The notes beneath the pieces were generated by a model. It ran no database searches. It was not told the DNA's origin and worked only from the letters and a program-made list of their open reading frames with translations. From NCBI RefSeq assembly GCF_001866665.1, contig NZ_MLYO01000017.1, positions 27,469-91,468 on the forward strand: a stretch of 64,000 nucleotides of DNA, read 5' to 3'. This document shows, in pieces, positions 1 to 8,711 of the stretch. Numbering within the stretch: position 1 is the stretch's first letter; every line of letters starts with the position of its first letter. A program made the position numbers and the translations under genes. Origin of the DNA: Streptomyces monashensis. GTDB taxonomy: Bacteria; Actinomycetota; Actinomycetes; Streptomycetales; Streptomycetaceae.

Positions 1-825
1 GAGCATGCCGCAGCCCTCGGACCAGCCGCCGCCGTCGGCCTGCGCGGAGAAGCTCTTGCAACGGCCGTCGGGCGCCATGGCGCCGAGGCGGCTCGACTCG
101 ACGAACAGCGCGGGCGAGTTCATCACGGTGACGCCGCCGGCGAGGGCGGTGTCACACTCCCCGGCGCGCAGGGCCGAGCACGCCATGTGCAGGGCCACCA
201 GCGAGGACGAGCAGGCGGTGTCCACCGTGACGGCGGGGCCCTGCAGGCCCAGTTGGTAGGAGAGCCGGCCGGAGACGACACTGCCGGAGATGCCGGTGCC
301 CTGGTAGCCGTCCAGCGACTCCAGTTCGGCCTGGCCGGTTCCGTAGTCGGAGCGCATGGCGCCCACGTACACGCCGGTGCGGCTGCCGTTGAGGGTGTCC
401 GGCACGACCGAGGCGCGCTCCAGGGCCTCCCACGCGGTCAGGAGCACGAGCCGCTGCTGCGGGTCCATGGCGAGGGCCTCGCGGGGCGTGATGCCGAAGA
501 ACTCCGCGTCGAACTCGTCGATGCCGTCGAGGAACCCGCCTTCGCGGGCGTAACTCTTGCCGAAGGCGCCCGGGTCCGCGTCGTACAGGTCGAGGTCGTC
601 CCAGCGCTCGGGGAAGGGGCCGATGGAGTCGCCGCCGCTCGCCAGCAGGTCCCAGTACCGCTCCGGGGTGTCGATGCCGCCCGGCAGCCGGCACGCCATC
701 GAGACGATGGCGACGGGCTCGGTCTGCCGCTTCTCCAGTTCGGCGTTGCGCTGCTGGAGCTGGAGGACGGCCGCCATGGCCCGCCGCAGCCGCTCCTCGC
801 TCGCCGCCGCGTTGTTCTCAGCCAT
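1..825 (-). CDS. Modular type I polyketide synthase, N-terminal docking segment and KS domain (runs off left edge)
   Basis: The gene reads leftward from an ATG at 825 and is cut by the window edge, so only about 275 N-terminal residues are visible. Residues 1-35 are charged and helical ([20 protein letters not shown]), the usual N-terminal coiled-coil docking domain of a cis-AT modular PKS protein that accepts a chain from an upstream PKS. A ketosynthase domain follows, with the [14 protein letters not shown] start and the [13 protein letters not shown] active-site motif near residue 200, so the catalytic Cys is present. It lies 15 bp after fkbH and ends the operon beginning at 6736, which suggests that a module of this enzyme uses the oxygenated malonyl-ACP made by that operon. 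Module number and product cannot be judged here. Confidence 0.93.
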   Translation of the reverse strand, partial: MAENNAAASEERLRRAMAAVLQLQQRNAELEKRQTEPVAIVSMACRLPGGIDTPERYWDLLASGGDSIGPFPERWDDLDLYDADPGAFGKSYAREGGFLDGIDEFDAEFFGITPREALAMDPQQRLVLLTAWEALERASVVPDTLNGSRTGVYVGAMRSDYGTGQAELESLDGYQGTGISGSVVSGRLSYQLGLQGPAVTVDTACSSSLVALHMACSALRAGECDTALAGGVTVMNSPALFVESSRLGAMAPDGRCKSFSAQADGGGWSEGCGML

Positions 826-840
826 CTGCGTCGTGTCTCC

Positions 841-1881
841 TCAGTCCTCGACCGTGATATCCATGTACGGCGGAAAGCCCTGCAGATGTACGCCGTCGTG
901 TTCGAGCACGGACACCTCGTCCCGCTTGCCCACCTCGCGGAAGCCGGCGAACTTGTAGGTGACGAACATCGTCCGGTTGCGGCTCGTGGGCACGAACTCC
1001 GCGCGCAGCTTCACACCCGCGGCGTGGGCGCTGTTGATGAGGTGGTTGAGGAGCACGGAGCCGACACCGCGCGACATGACGCGGCACGACATCAGGAGCA
1101 GCTTCACGGTCCAGGCGTCCGTGCCGCGCTCGACGAGGGCGAGGCCGATCTTGCCGTACGTGCCGTACGTGTCCTCCAGGCCCGCGACCAGGAGATCGTG
1201 GTCGGGAGAGCGACGGAAGGCGTCCAGCTCCTCGTAGGAGTAGGTGTAGCCGGTGGCGTTGAGCTGGTTGGTGCGGACCGTGAGCTCCTCGGCACGCTGC
1301 AGGTCGCGTTCCTGCGCGGGCGCGATGGTGAAGCGCATGTTCAGCGAGGCGAGGAACTCCTCGTCGGTACCGTGGTGGGCCCCTTCGGCCTCCTTGCGCC
1401 GGGCGTCCGCGCGGTAGAGGTGACGGCGCTCGCGCGAGTCGTCCGTGACGAAGCGGGGCCGCAGCTGCGGGAGGTCGGGCAGACCCGCGACGTCGAGGGC
1501 GTCCACCGTGAGGACCTGCTCGTGGGCGAAGCGGACCTCGTCACGCTCGAAGGGCTGGTCGTCGACGAAGGCGAGGGTGTCGATGCCGATGTTGATCGCC
1601 TCGGCGACGGCGCGCACGGAGTCGGACTTGTTCCCCCAGTTGATCTGCGGGTACAGGAAGTACTCGGCGATGCCGAGCTCTTCGAGCTTGGCCATGGCCG
1701 CGTCGTGGTCGTTGCGGCTGGCGATCGAGTGCAGGATGCCACGCTCGTCGAGGGTCCGGATCACGTCCACGACGCCGGGGCGCAGCGTGACGTCCCCGTC
1801 CTCCAGCAGAACGCCGTCCCACACGGTGTTGTCGAGATCCCACACCACGCACTTGACGGTGGTGACGGTCGTCGCGGTCAT
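841..1881 (-). CDS. fkbH: FkbH-like glyceryl transferase/phosphatase
   Basis: Predicted 346 aa. The N-terminus has the HAD motif VVWDLDNTVWDG (nucleophile Asp about residue 15), and the C-terminal half looks like the GNAT-type domain of FkbH proteins (residues about 190-340). Family members take a three-carbon glyceryl unit from 1,3-bisphosphoglycerate, dephosphorylate it and load it on a dedicated ACP. The ATG at 1881 overlaps the TGA of the upstream dehydrogenase gene (ATGA). The genes upstream in transcription are FkbI-, FkbJ- and FkbK-like, the full set for hydroxymalonyl-ACP formation. Glyceryl transfer for tetronates also uses FkbH proteins, but the dehydrogenase pair here favours an extender-unit pathway. 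Confidence 0.92.
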   Translation of the reverse strand: MTATTVTTVKCVVWDLDNTVWDGVLLEDGDVTLRPGVVDVIRTLDERGILHSIASRNDHDAAMAKLEELGIAEYFLYPQINWGNKSDSVRAVAEAINIGIDTLAFVDDQPFERDEVRFAHEQVLTVDALDVAGLPDLPQLRPRFVTDDSRERRHLYRADARRKEAEGAHHGTDEEFLASLNMRFTIAPAQERDLQRAEELTVRTNQLNATGYTYSYEELDAFRRSPDHDLLVAGLEDTYGTYGKIGLALVERGTDAWTVKLLLMSCRVMSRGVGSVLLNHLINSAHAAGVKLRAEFVPTSRNRTMFVTYKFAGFREVGKRDEVSVLEHDGVHLQGFPPYMDITVED

Positions 1882-3032
1882 CGGATACTCCTTCGCAGTG
1901 CGCGCTCCTGGAACGCGTACTCGGCAAGGCCCACTTGGTGGAGCTGCGTGCTGCCCTCGATGACCTCCATGACCCGGGAGTCGCCGAGGTAGCGCTGGAC
2001 GGGATAGTCGGAACCGCAGCCGTTGGCGCCGTGGATCTGCACGGCGTCCAGGGCCGCGCGGCCGGCGGCCGTGGCGGCGAAGTGCTTGGCCGTGGACGTC
2101 GCGGCGAGGGCTCCGGGGTCGCCCTCGTCGCGCAGCCGCCCGGCTTCCAGGGCCAGCAGCCGCGCGGCGCGGGCGTCGGTGTACATGCCGGTGATCATGC
2201 GGCGCACCAGCTGGTGCTCCTTGATGAGCGAGCCGAACTGCTCGCGCTGCGAGGCGTAGTCGACGCTCGCCTCCAGGCAGGCGTCGAGGATGCCGACGCA
2301 GCCCCAGCCGACCGTGTAGCGGCCGAGGTCGAGGGCCGCTCCGACGACGTGCGAGACGCCGAGCCCGGGCCGGGCGAGGAGCTGTGCGCCGGGGACCCGG
2401 CAGCGCTCCAGGTACACGTGCGCGGTCATCGAGGCCCGGATGCCCACGAGGTCCTCGATCAGCTCGGTGCGCAGGCCCGGGGTGTCGCGCTCCACGAGCA
2501 GGGCGGTGGGGCCCTGGTCGCTCTGCCCGACGACGAGGAACAGGTCCGCGCTCTGCCCGTAGGTGATCCACTTCTTGTGGCCGTCGACGATCCAGTCGTC
2601 GCCGTCTCGCACCAGGCGCGTGGTGACCGCGGAGGCGTCACTGCCAGCGCCGGGCTCGGAGACGGCGAGCGCGCCGATCGTCTCACCGCTCGCCAGACGT
2701 GGCAGCCAGGTCTCCTTCAGGGCGCGGTCGCCCCAGCGCGCGACGGCGTGCGCCACCATCGTGTGCACGGTGAGCAGGCTGCGTACGGAGGAGCAGGCGC
2801 GCCCCAGTTCCCCGGCGAGCAGTCCGAGGGTCACCGCGTCGCAGCCACCGCCGCCGTACCGGCTCGGCACGGGCAGGCCGAGCAGTCCTTCGTCGGCGAG
2901 GAGCCGGACGACCTCGGGCGGGGTGCGCTGGGCGCGGTGCCAGGAGTCGGCGTGGGGCGCGATACGGAGGTCGGCGAAGTCCCTGAACTCCTTGAGGGAC
3001 TGGGCCTGTTGCGCGCTGAGTGCTCCGGTCAT
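1878..3032 (-). CDS. fkbI: FkbI-like acyl-CoA (acyl-ACP) dehydrogenase
   Basis: A 384-residue flavoprotein of the acyl-CoA dehydrogenase fold, normal length for the family. Recognisable segments include the LAVSEPGAGSDAS flavin/substrate loop near residue 135, KKWITYGQSADL after it, and a C-terminal HGANGCGSDYPVQRYLGDSR stretch. In methoxymalonyl-ACP pathways this enzyme oxidises the ACP-bound glyceryl-derived unit after the FkbK-type dehydrogenase. It starts at 3032, 30 bp after the ACP gene, and its stop overlaps the fkbH start, so the two are probably translationally coupled. Function is inferred from family plus neighbours. Confidence 0.9.
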   Translation of the reverse strand: MTGALSAQQAQSLKEFRDFADLRIAPHADSWHRAQRTPPEVVRLLADEGLLGLPVPSRYGGGGCDAVTLGLLAGELGRACSSVRSLLTVHTMVAHAVARWGDRALKETWLPRLASGETIGALAVSEPGAGSDASAVTTRLVRDGDDWIVDGHKKWITYGQSADLFLVVGQSDQGPTALLVERDTPGLRTELIEDLVGIRASMTAHVYLERCRVPGAQLLARPGLGVSHVVGAALDLGRYTVGWGCVGILDACLEASVDYASQREQFGSLIKEHQLVRRMITGMYTDARAARLLALEAGRLRDEGDPGALAATSTAKHFAATAAGRAALDAVQIHGANGCGSDYPVQRYLGDSRVMEVIEGSTQLHQVGLAEYAFQERALRRSIR

Positions 3033-3062
3033 CGTGGTGTCCGCTCTCGCCTTCGCCGTCCC

Positions 3063-3317
3063 CTAGCCGGCGGCCGGGACGGACAGCTTGCGCGTGACGA
3101 AGGCGTCGAGGGCCTTGATGGAGCGGAAGTGCTCGAGCTCCAGGTCCTCGTTCTCGATGGTGATGGCGAATTCGTGCTCGACGAAGGAGACGAGCTGCAT
3201 CGCGAACATCGAGCTGACGAAGCCGAGCTCGAAGATGTCGTCGTCGTCCTTGAGGTCCTGCACCGGGAAGAAGCGGGAGAGGTACTGCGCGATCCTGGCC
3301 CTGGTGTCCGTGCTCAT
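3063..3317 (-). CDS. fkbJ: FkbJ-like acyl carrier protein
   Basis: An 84-residue free-standing ACP. The motif LGFVSSMFAMQLVSF around residues 31-45 matches the FkbJ-type carrier signature, with Ser36 the likely phosphopantetheine site in place of the usual DSL context. It should carry the glyceryl, then hydroxymalonyl, unit built by the FkbH/I/K proteins. It sits between fkbK (76 bp upstream) and fkbI (30 bp downstream) in the same direction. The Sfp-type PPTase at 24253-25110 is a candidate activator. Confidence 0.92.
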   Translation of the reverse strand: MSTDTRARIAQYLSRFFPVQDLKDDDDIFELGFVSSMFAMQLVSFVEHEFAITIENEDLELEHFRSIKALDAFVTRKLSVPAAG

Positions 3318-3393
3318 CTCTGTTTCCGTCCTGTCGTCTCGTCGTCTCGTCTTGTCGCCTCGTCGTACGGCGGCGCGGCCAACCGGTTGGGTT

Positions 3394-4245
3394 TCAGCGG
3401 TACTTGTGGAATCCCTCGCCGCTCTTTCGCCCGAGCAGGCCGGCGGCGACCATCTTCTTCAGCAGCGGAGCGGGCCGGTACTTGTCGTCGTTGAAGCTCT
3501 CGTAGAGCACCTCGACGGACTTGAGGATGGTGTCGAGGCCGATGAGGTCGGCCGTCTCGAGGGGACCCATCTTGTGGTCGAAGCAGGTCTTGAAGATGCG
3601 GTCGACGTCCGCCGCGGGGGCCACACCGTCCTGGACCAGGAAGACGGCCTCGTTGATGGTGAGCATCAGGACGCGGTTGGAGACGAAGCCCGGCACGTCC
3701 TGGACGACGACGCAGTCCTTGCCGAGCTCGGCGAGGAAGCGGCGGGCGGTGTCGATGGTCGCGTCCGTGGTGTGGTAGCCGCGGATCACCTCCACCATCG
3801 GCTTCATCGGCACCGGGTTCATGAAGTGCATGCCGACGACCCGCTCGGGGCGCGAGGTGACCGAGCCGACGCGTGTGATGGAGATCGCCGAGGTGTTCAC
3901 GGCGAAGATCACCTCGGGGCGTACGATGCGGTCGATCCGCTCGTACACCTCCTTCTTGATGTTCCAGTCCTCGGTGACGTTCTCGACGACGAAGTCGGCT
4001 TTCGCCAGCAGCTCGTAGTCGGTGGTGAACTCGATCCTGTCGAAGACGTCGGCGGGGTCGACGGCCGCTTCCCTGTTGAACAGGGCGAAGGCGCGCAGGC
4101 TGGTACGCAGCTCGGCGCGGGCGCGGTCGAGCACCTCGTCGTTGACGTCGACGAGGACCACCCGATGCCCGGTCTGGGCGAGGTTCTGTGCGACGCCGAC
4201 GCCCATGACACCGGCGCCGACGACTCCCGCGGTCGTGAATTCCAT
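3394..4245 (-). CDS. fkbK: FkbK-like 3-hydroxyacyl-CoA dehydrogenase
   Basis: A 283-residue protein of the 3-hydroxybutyryl-CoA dehydrogenase family. The NAD-binding Rossmann loop VVGAGVMGVGVAQ lies at residues 8-20, NTSAISITR near 115 and MHFMNPVPMKPMVEV near 140, all typical of the family. The C-terminal helical domain ends in GRKSGEGFHKYR. In FK506-type extender pathways this enzyme oxidises the hydroxyl of the ACP-bound glyceryl unit. The ATG at 4245 follows the AT-carrier-methyltransferase gene by 16 bp, so both are in one operon. Confidence 0.91.
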   Translation of the reverse strand: MEFTTAGVVGAGVMGVGVAQNLAQTGHRVVLVDVNDEVLDRARAELRTSLRAFALFNREAAVDPADVFDRIEFTTDYELLAKADFVVENVTEDWNIKKEVYERIDRIVRPEVIFAVNTSAISITRVGSVTSRPERVVGMHFMNPVPMKPMVEVIRGYHTTDATIDTARRFLAELGKDCVVVQDVPGFVSNRVLMLTINEAVFLVQDGVAPAADVDRIFKTCFDHKMGPLETADLIGLDTILKSVEVLYESFNDDKYRPAPLLKKMVAAGLLGRKSGEGFHKYR

Positions 4246-4261
4246 GTCTCGTTCGACTCCG

Positions 4262-6736
4262 TCAGTGTGCGCCGCGCACGGCGTAGATGATGTGGATGTC
4301 GGTGCCGACGTAGAGCTCGTCCTGCTCGGCGCCGACCGCGAAGCCATAGCCTTCGAGGAGCTGGACGAGGCGGGCGACCTGGCCGTCCGCGTCGTGGACC
4401 TCGAGCACCATCTGCTGGATCTTCGGCCAGTCCTCGTCGGCGATGCCGTCGAGTACCTGGCCCTCGCTCTTCTGCACGTCGATCTTGATCAGGTCGATGC
4501 GTTCGACGCCCTGTTCCCGGATGACCGCGCTGAGCGGGCGCAGCGTGGCGGTGAACTCGACCGCCTCGAACCGCACGTCCATCAGCTCGTCGGAGGCGAC
4601 CAGCTCCTCGATCCGGGCATCGGGTCCGGCCTTCTGCTGGTTGGCGATGATGGTGCGCAGATTGTGCTTCTCCTCCTCCTCGTCGGGGTGGAAGGAGGAC
4701 ATGCCCGTGCTGCGCGGGTAGAAGGTGAAGTCGGCCGTCGTCTCGGCGTCGGACACGCCGATCTGGAACAGCGTCGCGTTCACGCCGTGTTCCGCGACGT
4801 TCTGGCTCAGCAGTTCGAACATCGGCGGAGCGGGCTCGAAGGTGAAGACCCGTACGTCCTTGGCCTCGTAGTGCGCGAAGAGCGTGAACAGGCCGATGTT
4901 GCCGCCGACGTCGAAGACGGTGGCGCCGTCGGGCAGGGAGATCCCGTTCCTGGCGTAGGCCCGGTGCTCGAAGATGTCCTCGTAGAAGTGCAGGGTCTCC
5001 GCCTCGTTCTGGTGGTGCACCGTCAGCCCGTTGGGCAGCTTGATGCTGGCCAGGGAGTTGCCGGTGAACGAGGTGCCCTCCTCGTCGCGGGCGGTCAGTT
5101 CACCGCCGACGCGCAGGATGTCGATCGCCTGCGCCATCCGCGTGAGCGTCGACCACTCGTACACCTGGCGCAGCAGCAGTTCGGGGCCGAAGGTCCGCTT
5201 GACGCGCAGGATGAGGCGGGTGGCGAGCAGCGAGTTGCCGCCGAGCTCGAAGAAGCTGACGTCGCTCGGGAACTGCTCGTTCTTGAGGAGCTTCGCCCAC
5301 ACTCCGCGCAGCTCACGCTCGGTGTCCGTGGACACGTGCTCCTCGTCGCGGCGCGCTGTCGTGGCGCCGTCGGCGACGAGTTCGATCTCGTTCGCGGCGA
5401 GTTCGCCGGCGGGGAAGGCCGTCCAGTCGATGTCGGCCCCGGCGAGCCAGAGCCGTCCGAGGGCCTTGAGAGCGACCGCGGAGTCCGACTGACGGTCGAG
5501 CGGGTGGCGCATGGACGCCACGACGGTGCCGACGTCGCTGCCGCGCGCCACGGTGGCGAGGCTGGCGAGCGTCTGGCCCGGGCCGGTCTCCAGCAGCAGC
5601 GGGGTGGCGGCGAGTGTCGTCAGGCCATCGGCGAAGCGCACCGTGCTGACCAGGTGGCGGGCCCAGTAGGCGGGGTCGGTGGCCTCGGCGGCGGTGATGA
5701 GGCGGCCGGTGACGTTCGAGACGTACGGAACGCGGGGCGCGTTCAGCGTGAAGGTCCGCGCGAGTTCGGTGACCTCCTCGACGACGGGTTCCATCATCGA
5801 GGAGTGGAACGCGTGCGTGGTCTGCACGCGGCGGGCCACGACGTCCTGTGCGGCGAGGGAACGCCCGAATTCCTCGACGGCGGCGACAGGACCCGCGACC
5901 ACGCAGAACTCCGGCCCGTTGACGGCCGACAGGGACAGGCCCTCGGGCAGCAGGGCGCGCACCTGGCTCTCGGGGAGCATCACGGCGAGCATGGCGCCCT
6001 CGGGCAGCGCGTCGATCAGTGCGGCGCGGCGGGCGACGAGGGTGAGGGCGTCCTTCAGGGACAGCACGCCGGCCAGGGTGGCGGCGACGTACTCGCCGAG
6101 GCTGTAGCCGATCATCACGGAGGGGCGAGCGCCCCAGGACTCCCACAGCCGGGCCAGGGAGTACTCGACGGCGAAGAGCGCCGGCTGGGCCAGGCGCGTC
6201 GCGTTCAGGCGCTGCTCGTGCTCGCTCAGCGGCGTGCTGTCCCGGCCGAGCATGCGACGCAGGTCGAGGACCGGGGCCGCGGTCTGCTCGCCGTCCTCGC
6301 CCGAGAAGACGATCTCGCGGACGTCCAGGCCGAGTTCGGGCCGCAGCAGCCGGGCGCACTCGTCGAGGGCGGCACGGAAGACCGGGAAGTCGCGGTACAG
6401 GTCGCGGCCCATGTCGACGTAGTGGTCGCCGAGGCCGGGGAACATGAAGGCGACCGGTGCGGAGTCCTGGCGGGGCTGCTGCGCGCCGATCTCGGTGGCG
6501 GCGCCCGCTCCCGCGAGCACGGCGGCGCGGTGGCCGCCCTCGCCGAGGGTACGGACGCGCACGGGCACGTCCTCGCGCCCGTCGATCCCGGTGAACTGCG
6601 CCTTGAGTCCCGCCAGTCCGGATTCGAGCGCGTCGCCGCTCGCTCCGCTGACGAGGGCGAGGTGCCACGGGACCGCGCCGAGCGGCTCGGCGTCGGCGTC
6701 GGGGCGTGCCTGTGCTGTGGTCGTGTTGGGACTCAT
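4262..6736 (-). CDS. AT-carrier protein-FkbM methyltransferase fusion
   Basis: Predicted 824 aa; the ATG at 6736 is preceded by GGAGAGG. Domains in order: a KS-AT-linker-like N-terminus; an acyltransferase (about 90-400) with GYSLGE (Ser212) and HAFH (308-311), the motif usual in malonyl-type ATs; a carrier domain with FFELGGNSLLA (Ser502), closer to peptidyl-carrier style; and an FkbM-family SAM methyltransferase (about 565-820) with VFDVGGNIGLF. It heads the operon encoding FkbK/J/I/H and the type I PKS. The simplest reading is that it binds a three-carbon unit and O-methylates it to a methoxymalonyl-type unit, as I recall for SorC of soraphen. No separate FkbG-type methyltransferase is visible in this operon. 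The exact substrate is inference. Confidence 0.85.
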   Translation of the reverse strand: MSPNTTTAQARPDADAEPLGAVPWHLALVSGASGDALESGLAGLKAQFTGIDGREDVPVRVRTLGEGGHRAAVLAGAGAATEIGAQQPRQDSAPVAFMFPGLGDHYVDMGRDLYRDFPVFRAALDECARLLRPELGLDVREIVFSGEDGEQTAAPVLDLRRMLGRDSTPLSEHEQRLNATRLAQPALFAVEYSLARLWESWGARPSVMIGYSLGEYVAATLAGVLSLKDALTLVARRAALIDALPEGAMLAVMLPESQVRALLPEGLSLSAVNGPEFCVVAGPVAAVEEFGRSLAAQDVVARRVQTTHAFHSSMMEPVVEEVTELARTFTLNAPRVPYVSNVTGRLITAAEATDPAYWARHLVSTVRFADGLTTLAATPLLLETGPGQTLASLATVARGSDVGTVVASMRHPLDRQSDSAVALKALGRLWLAGADIDWTAFPAGELAANEIELVADGATTARRDEEHVSTDTERELRGVWAKLLKNEQFPSDVSFFELGGNSLLATRLILRVKRTFGPELLLRQVYEWSTLTRMAQAIDILRVGGELTARDEEGTSFTGNSLASIKLPNGLTVHHQNEAETLHFYEDIFEHRAYARNGISLPDGATVFDVGGNIGLFTLFAHYEAKDVRVFTFEPAPPMFELLSQNVAEHGVNATLFQIGVSDAETTADFTFYPRSTGMSSFHPDEEEEKHNLRTIIANQQKAGPDARIEELVASDELMDVRFEAVEFTATLRPLSAVIREQGVERIDLIKIDVQKSEGQVLDGIADEDWPKIQQMVLEVHDADGQVARLVQLLEGYGFAVGAEQDELYVGTDIHIIYAVRGAH

Positions 6737-6823
6737 GCCTCTCCTTGAGGGTGTCAGCCGGCCAGATAGGGCGAAAAGGGTCGAGTACCCGCTGCTGCCC
6801 CGCGTCCCTGCAAGGGCTTCGTC

Positions 6824-6839
6824 ACCAGGCAAGCCTGGT
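6824..6839. promoter_or_regulatory. Perfect inverted repeat upstream of the extender-unit operon
   Basis: ACCAGGC-AA-GCCTGGT is a perfect 7-bp inverted repeat in the 182-bp gap between the aromatase stop and the start of the AT-carrier-methyltransferase gene. It lies about 90-100 bp before that start codon, where an operator or a short terminator of the upstream aromatase transcript could sit. No other gene is visible in this gap. The role is not established. Confidence 0.35.
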
Positions 6840-6918
6840 CGCGGCTCCTCGAGCGGGGCCGGAGCAGCGGTCGACGCCGTATCGGCCGGCCGGGGAAATC
6901 GGGTCGGGTCCGATCAGG

Positions 6919-7899
6919 TCACAGGACGCGGATCGCGGACTCCGCGTGCCGCTTGGCGAGGTTCAGGGTGGCCGTCGAGTTCCGGCCCAGCGCCTCGCGC
7001 ACATAGCGGCGGGCCACGGCGATGTCCGCCCCCGCGCCGAGCACGTTCTCGACGGCCTCCTCGCGCAGCACGACGCTGTGCTGCGACACGACGGTGACGC
7101 CGGTCTCGTCGGGCACGACCGACCATTCGCCGGTGTGCGCCTCCATGAGGGCGGGTGTCGTGGTCTGCTTGTAGACGATGCGGCCGGCGTGCGGGAAGCA
7201 GATCCGCACCGACTCGGTGGTGTGCGCGCTGCCGTCGGCGGTCAGCGTGTCCATCGACATGACCTGGACGCCCGGGGTGTCCTCGGTCACGTCGAGGCGG
7301 GAGACGTGCGGGATCAGCTCGGGCCAGTCGCCCACCCGGTACAGGAAGTCGTAGACCAGCTCGGCCGGTCCCTTGACGCGCACGGAGTCCTCGAAGGACA
7401 GCACTATCTCGTCCAGGCGTGTCCAGCGCTCGGCGAGGCGCTTGAGATTGCCCAGTTCCGCACGGGAGTTGGTGTCGCAGGCCCGCTCCACCCAGGCCAC
7501 GTCCTCGGGGCGGTCACCGGCGACGGTGAAGTCGTGCAGCAGGGTCAGCAGGCTGGCGCCGCCGGGGCGTTCCTCGACGATCCAGGTGCCGAACATCGTC
7601 TCGACAGGCGCCTGGGGGCGGGTCTGCTGGAACTCGATGCGCCGCTCCTGCGGGTTCTGCACCCGCTGCGAGATCCACGAGCGCACGTCGCCGTTGGCGA
7701 GCGCCCACATCCGCAACCGCTCGTTCGTCCCGTCGAACTCCAGCCGCTCCACGTGCACGTTCGGCGGGAAGAACAGCGGCCACTGCACCGCGTCCGAGAT
7801 CAGCCCGTAGACCACTCCGGCCTGGGCGTCCACCTCGACGGAGTGCCTCGTACGGTGCACACGCTCACCCGAGACCACAAACACCTCGTCACCTCTCAT
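6919..7899 (-). CDS. Two-domain polyketide aromatase/cyclase (SRPBCC)
   Basis: About 326 aa with two successive START/SRPBCC domains (about 10-155 and 165-315). Each has the pattern of type II PKS aromatase/cyclases, for example the duplicated 'VYGLISDAVQWPLFFP' and 'VYDFLYRVGDWPELIP' segments. Two-domain members act with a C9 ketoreductase to close and aromatise the first ring (C7-C12) of a reduced poly-beta-keto chain. It lies directly after the ketoreductase gene. The start is uncertain: ATG at 7899 is given, but a GTG five codons later has a better ribosome site (AGAGGTGA), and an upstream in-frame GTG at 7923 also exists. Confidence 0.9.
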   Translation of the reverse strand: MRGDEVFVVSGERVHRTRHSVEVDAQAGVVYGLISDAVQWPLFFPPNVHVERLEFDGTNERLRMWALANGDVRSWISQRVQNPQERRIEFQQTRPQAPVETMFGTWIVEERPGGASLLTLLHDFTVAGDRPEDVAWVERACDTNSRAELGNLKRLAERWTRLDEIVLSFEDSVRVKGPAELVYDFLYRVGDWPELIPHVSRLDVTEDTPGVQVMSMDTLTADGSAHTTESVRICFPHAGRIVYKQTTTPALMEAHTGEWSVVPDETGVTVVSQHSVVLREEAVENVLGAGADIAVARRYVREALGRNSTATLNLAKRHAESAIRVL

Positions 7900-7926
7900 T
7901 GGGTTCACTCGGTTCGTCCACACGGT

Positions 7927-8709
7927 TCAGAAGTTGCCCAGGCCACCGCAGACGTTGAGCGCCTGCGCGGTGATCGAGGCGGCGGGTTCGGAGGCCAGGT
8001 AGCCGACCAGGGCGGCGACTTCCTCGGGCGTGGAGTAGCGGCCGAGCGGGATCTTCGCCTCGAACTGCGTCTGCACGTCGTCCTCGGTGGTGTTCCAGGC
8101 GGCCGCGTACCCCTGCCGCACCCGCTGGGCCATCGGCGTCTCGACGTAGCCGGGGCAGACGGCGTTGACGGTGATGCCGCGGGGCGCCAGCTCCCTGCCC
8201 AGCGCCTTGGTGAAGCCGACCACTCCGTGCTTGGACGCGCTGTAGGGGGCGCCGAGCAGCACGCCCTGCTTGCCCGCGGTGGAGGCGATGTTGATGATCC
8301 GGCCCGCCGCGGCCTGCTCCAGGCCGCCGTTCTTGAGCACCTCACGCGTCACCAGGAACACGCTGTTGAGGTTGGTGTCGATGACGTCGTACCAGAGTTC
8401 GTCGGTGAGGTCGGCGGTGACGCCGCCTCCGCTGCGCCCGGCATTGTTCACCAGGACGTCGACGGGACCGTACGTGTCCACGGTGGCGCGTACGAGACCG
8501 GCCACGGACTCGCGCGAGCGCACGTCCGCCGCCCGGCCCCCGGCCTCCATGCCCTCGGCGCGCAGGTCCTGGACGGTCCGCTCGACGCCGGCCTCGGTGC
8601 GGGCGCACAGGAAGACCCGGTGTCCCGCGCGGCCCAGGGTGCGGGCCACTTCCAGGCCGATGCCACTGGTGGCTCCGGTCACCAGGGCGACAGGCTGCTT
8701 GTCGGGCAT
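7927..8709 (-). CDS. ActIII-like polyketide C9 ketoreductase
   Basis: A 260-residue SDR. It has the cofactor loop VTGATSGIG, NNAGRSGGG, the catalytic Ser in NIASTAGKQG and the Tyr/Lys pair in YSASKHGVVGF, and ends in TAQALNVCGGLGNF. These are close to the actinorhodin ketoreductase as I remember it, including the GG pair after the NNAG loop tied to stereo-control. It should reduce C9 of the nascent chain on the ACP made by the KS-alpha/CLF pair. It sits between the aromatase and FAD monooxygenase genes, all leftward. Confidence 0.94.
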   Translation of the reverse strand: MPDKQPVALVTGATSGIGLEVARTLGRAGHRVFLCARTEAGVERTVQDLRAEGMEAGGRAADVRSRESVAGLVRATVDTYGPVDVLVNNAGRSGGGVTADLTDELWYDVIDTNLNSVFLVTREVLKNGGLEQAAAGRIINIASTAGKQGVLLGAPYSASKHGVVGFTKALGRELAPRGITVNAVCPGYVETPMAQRVRQGYAAAWNTTEDDVQTQFEAKIPLGRYSTPEEVAALVGYLASEPAASITAQALNVCGGLGNF

Positions 8710-8711
8710 GA

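Noticed and set aside
187..1992. 601-codon rightward open frame across the PKS/fkbH/fkbI region
   Set aside because: It is antisense to three genes with clear family motifs; its protein is Val/Gly/Arg-rich without domains, an effect of high GC at third positions.
4022..6748. 908-codon rightward open frame
   Set aside because: It is the antisense shadow of the AT-carrier-methyltransferase gene and shows no motif.
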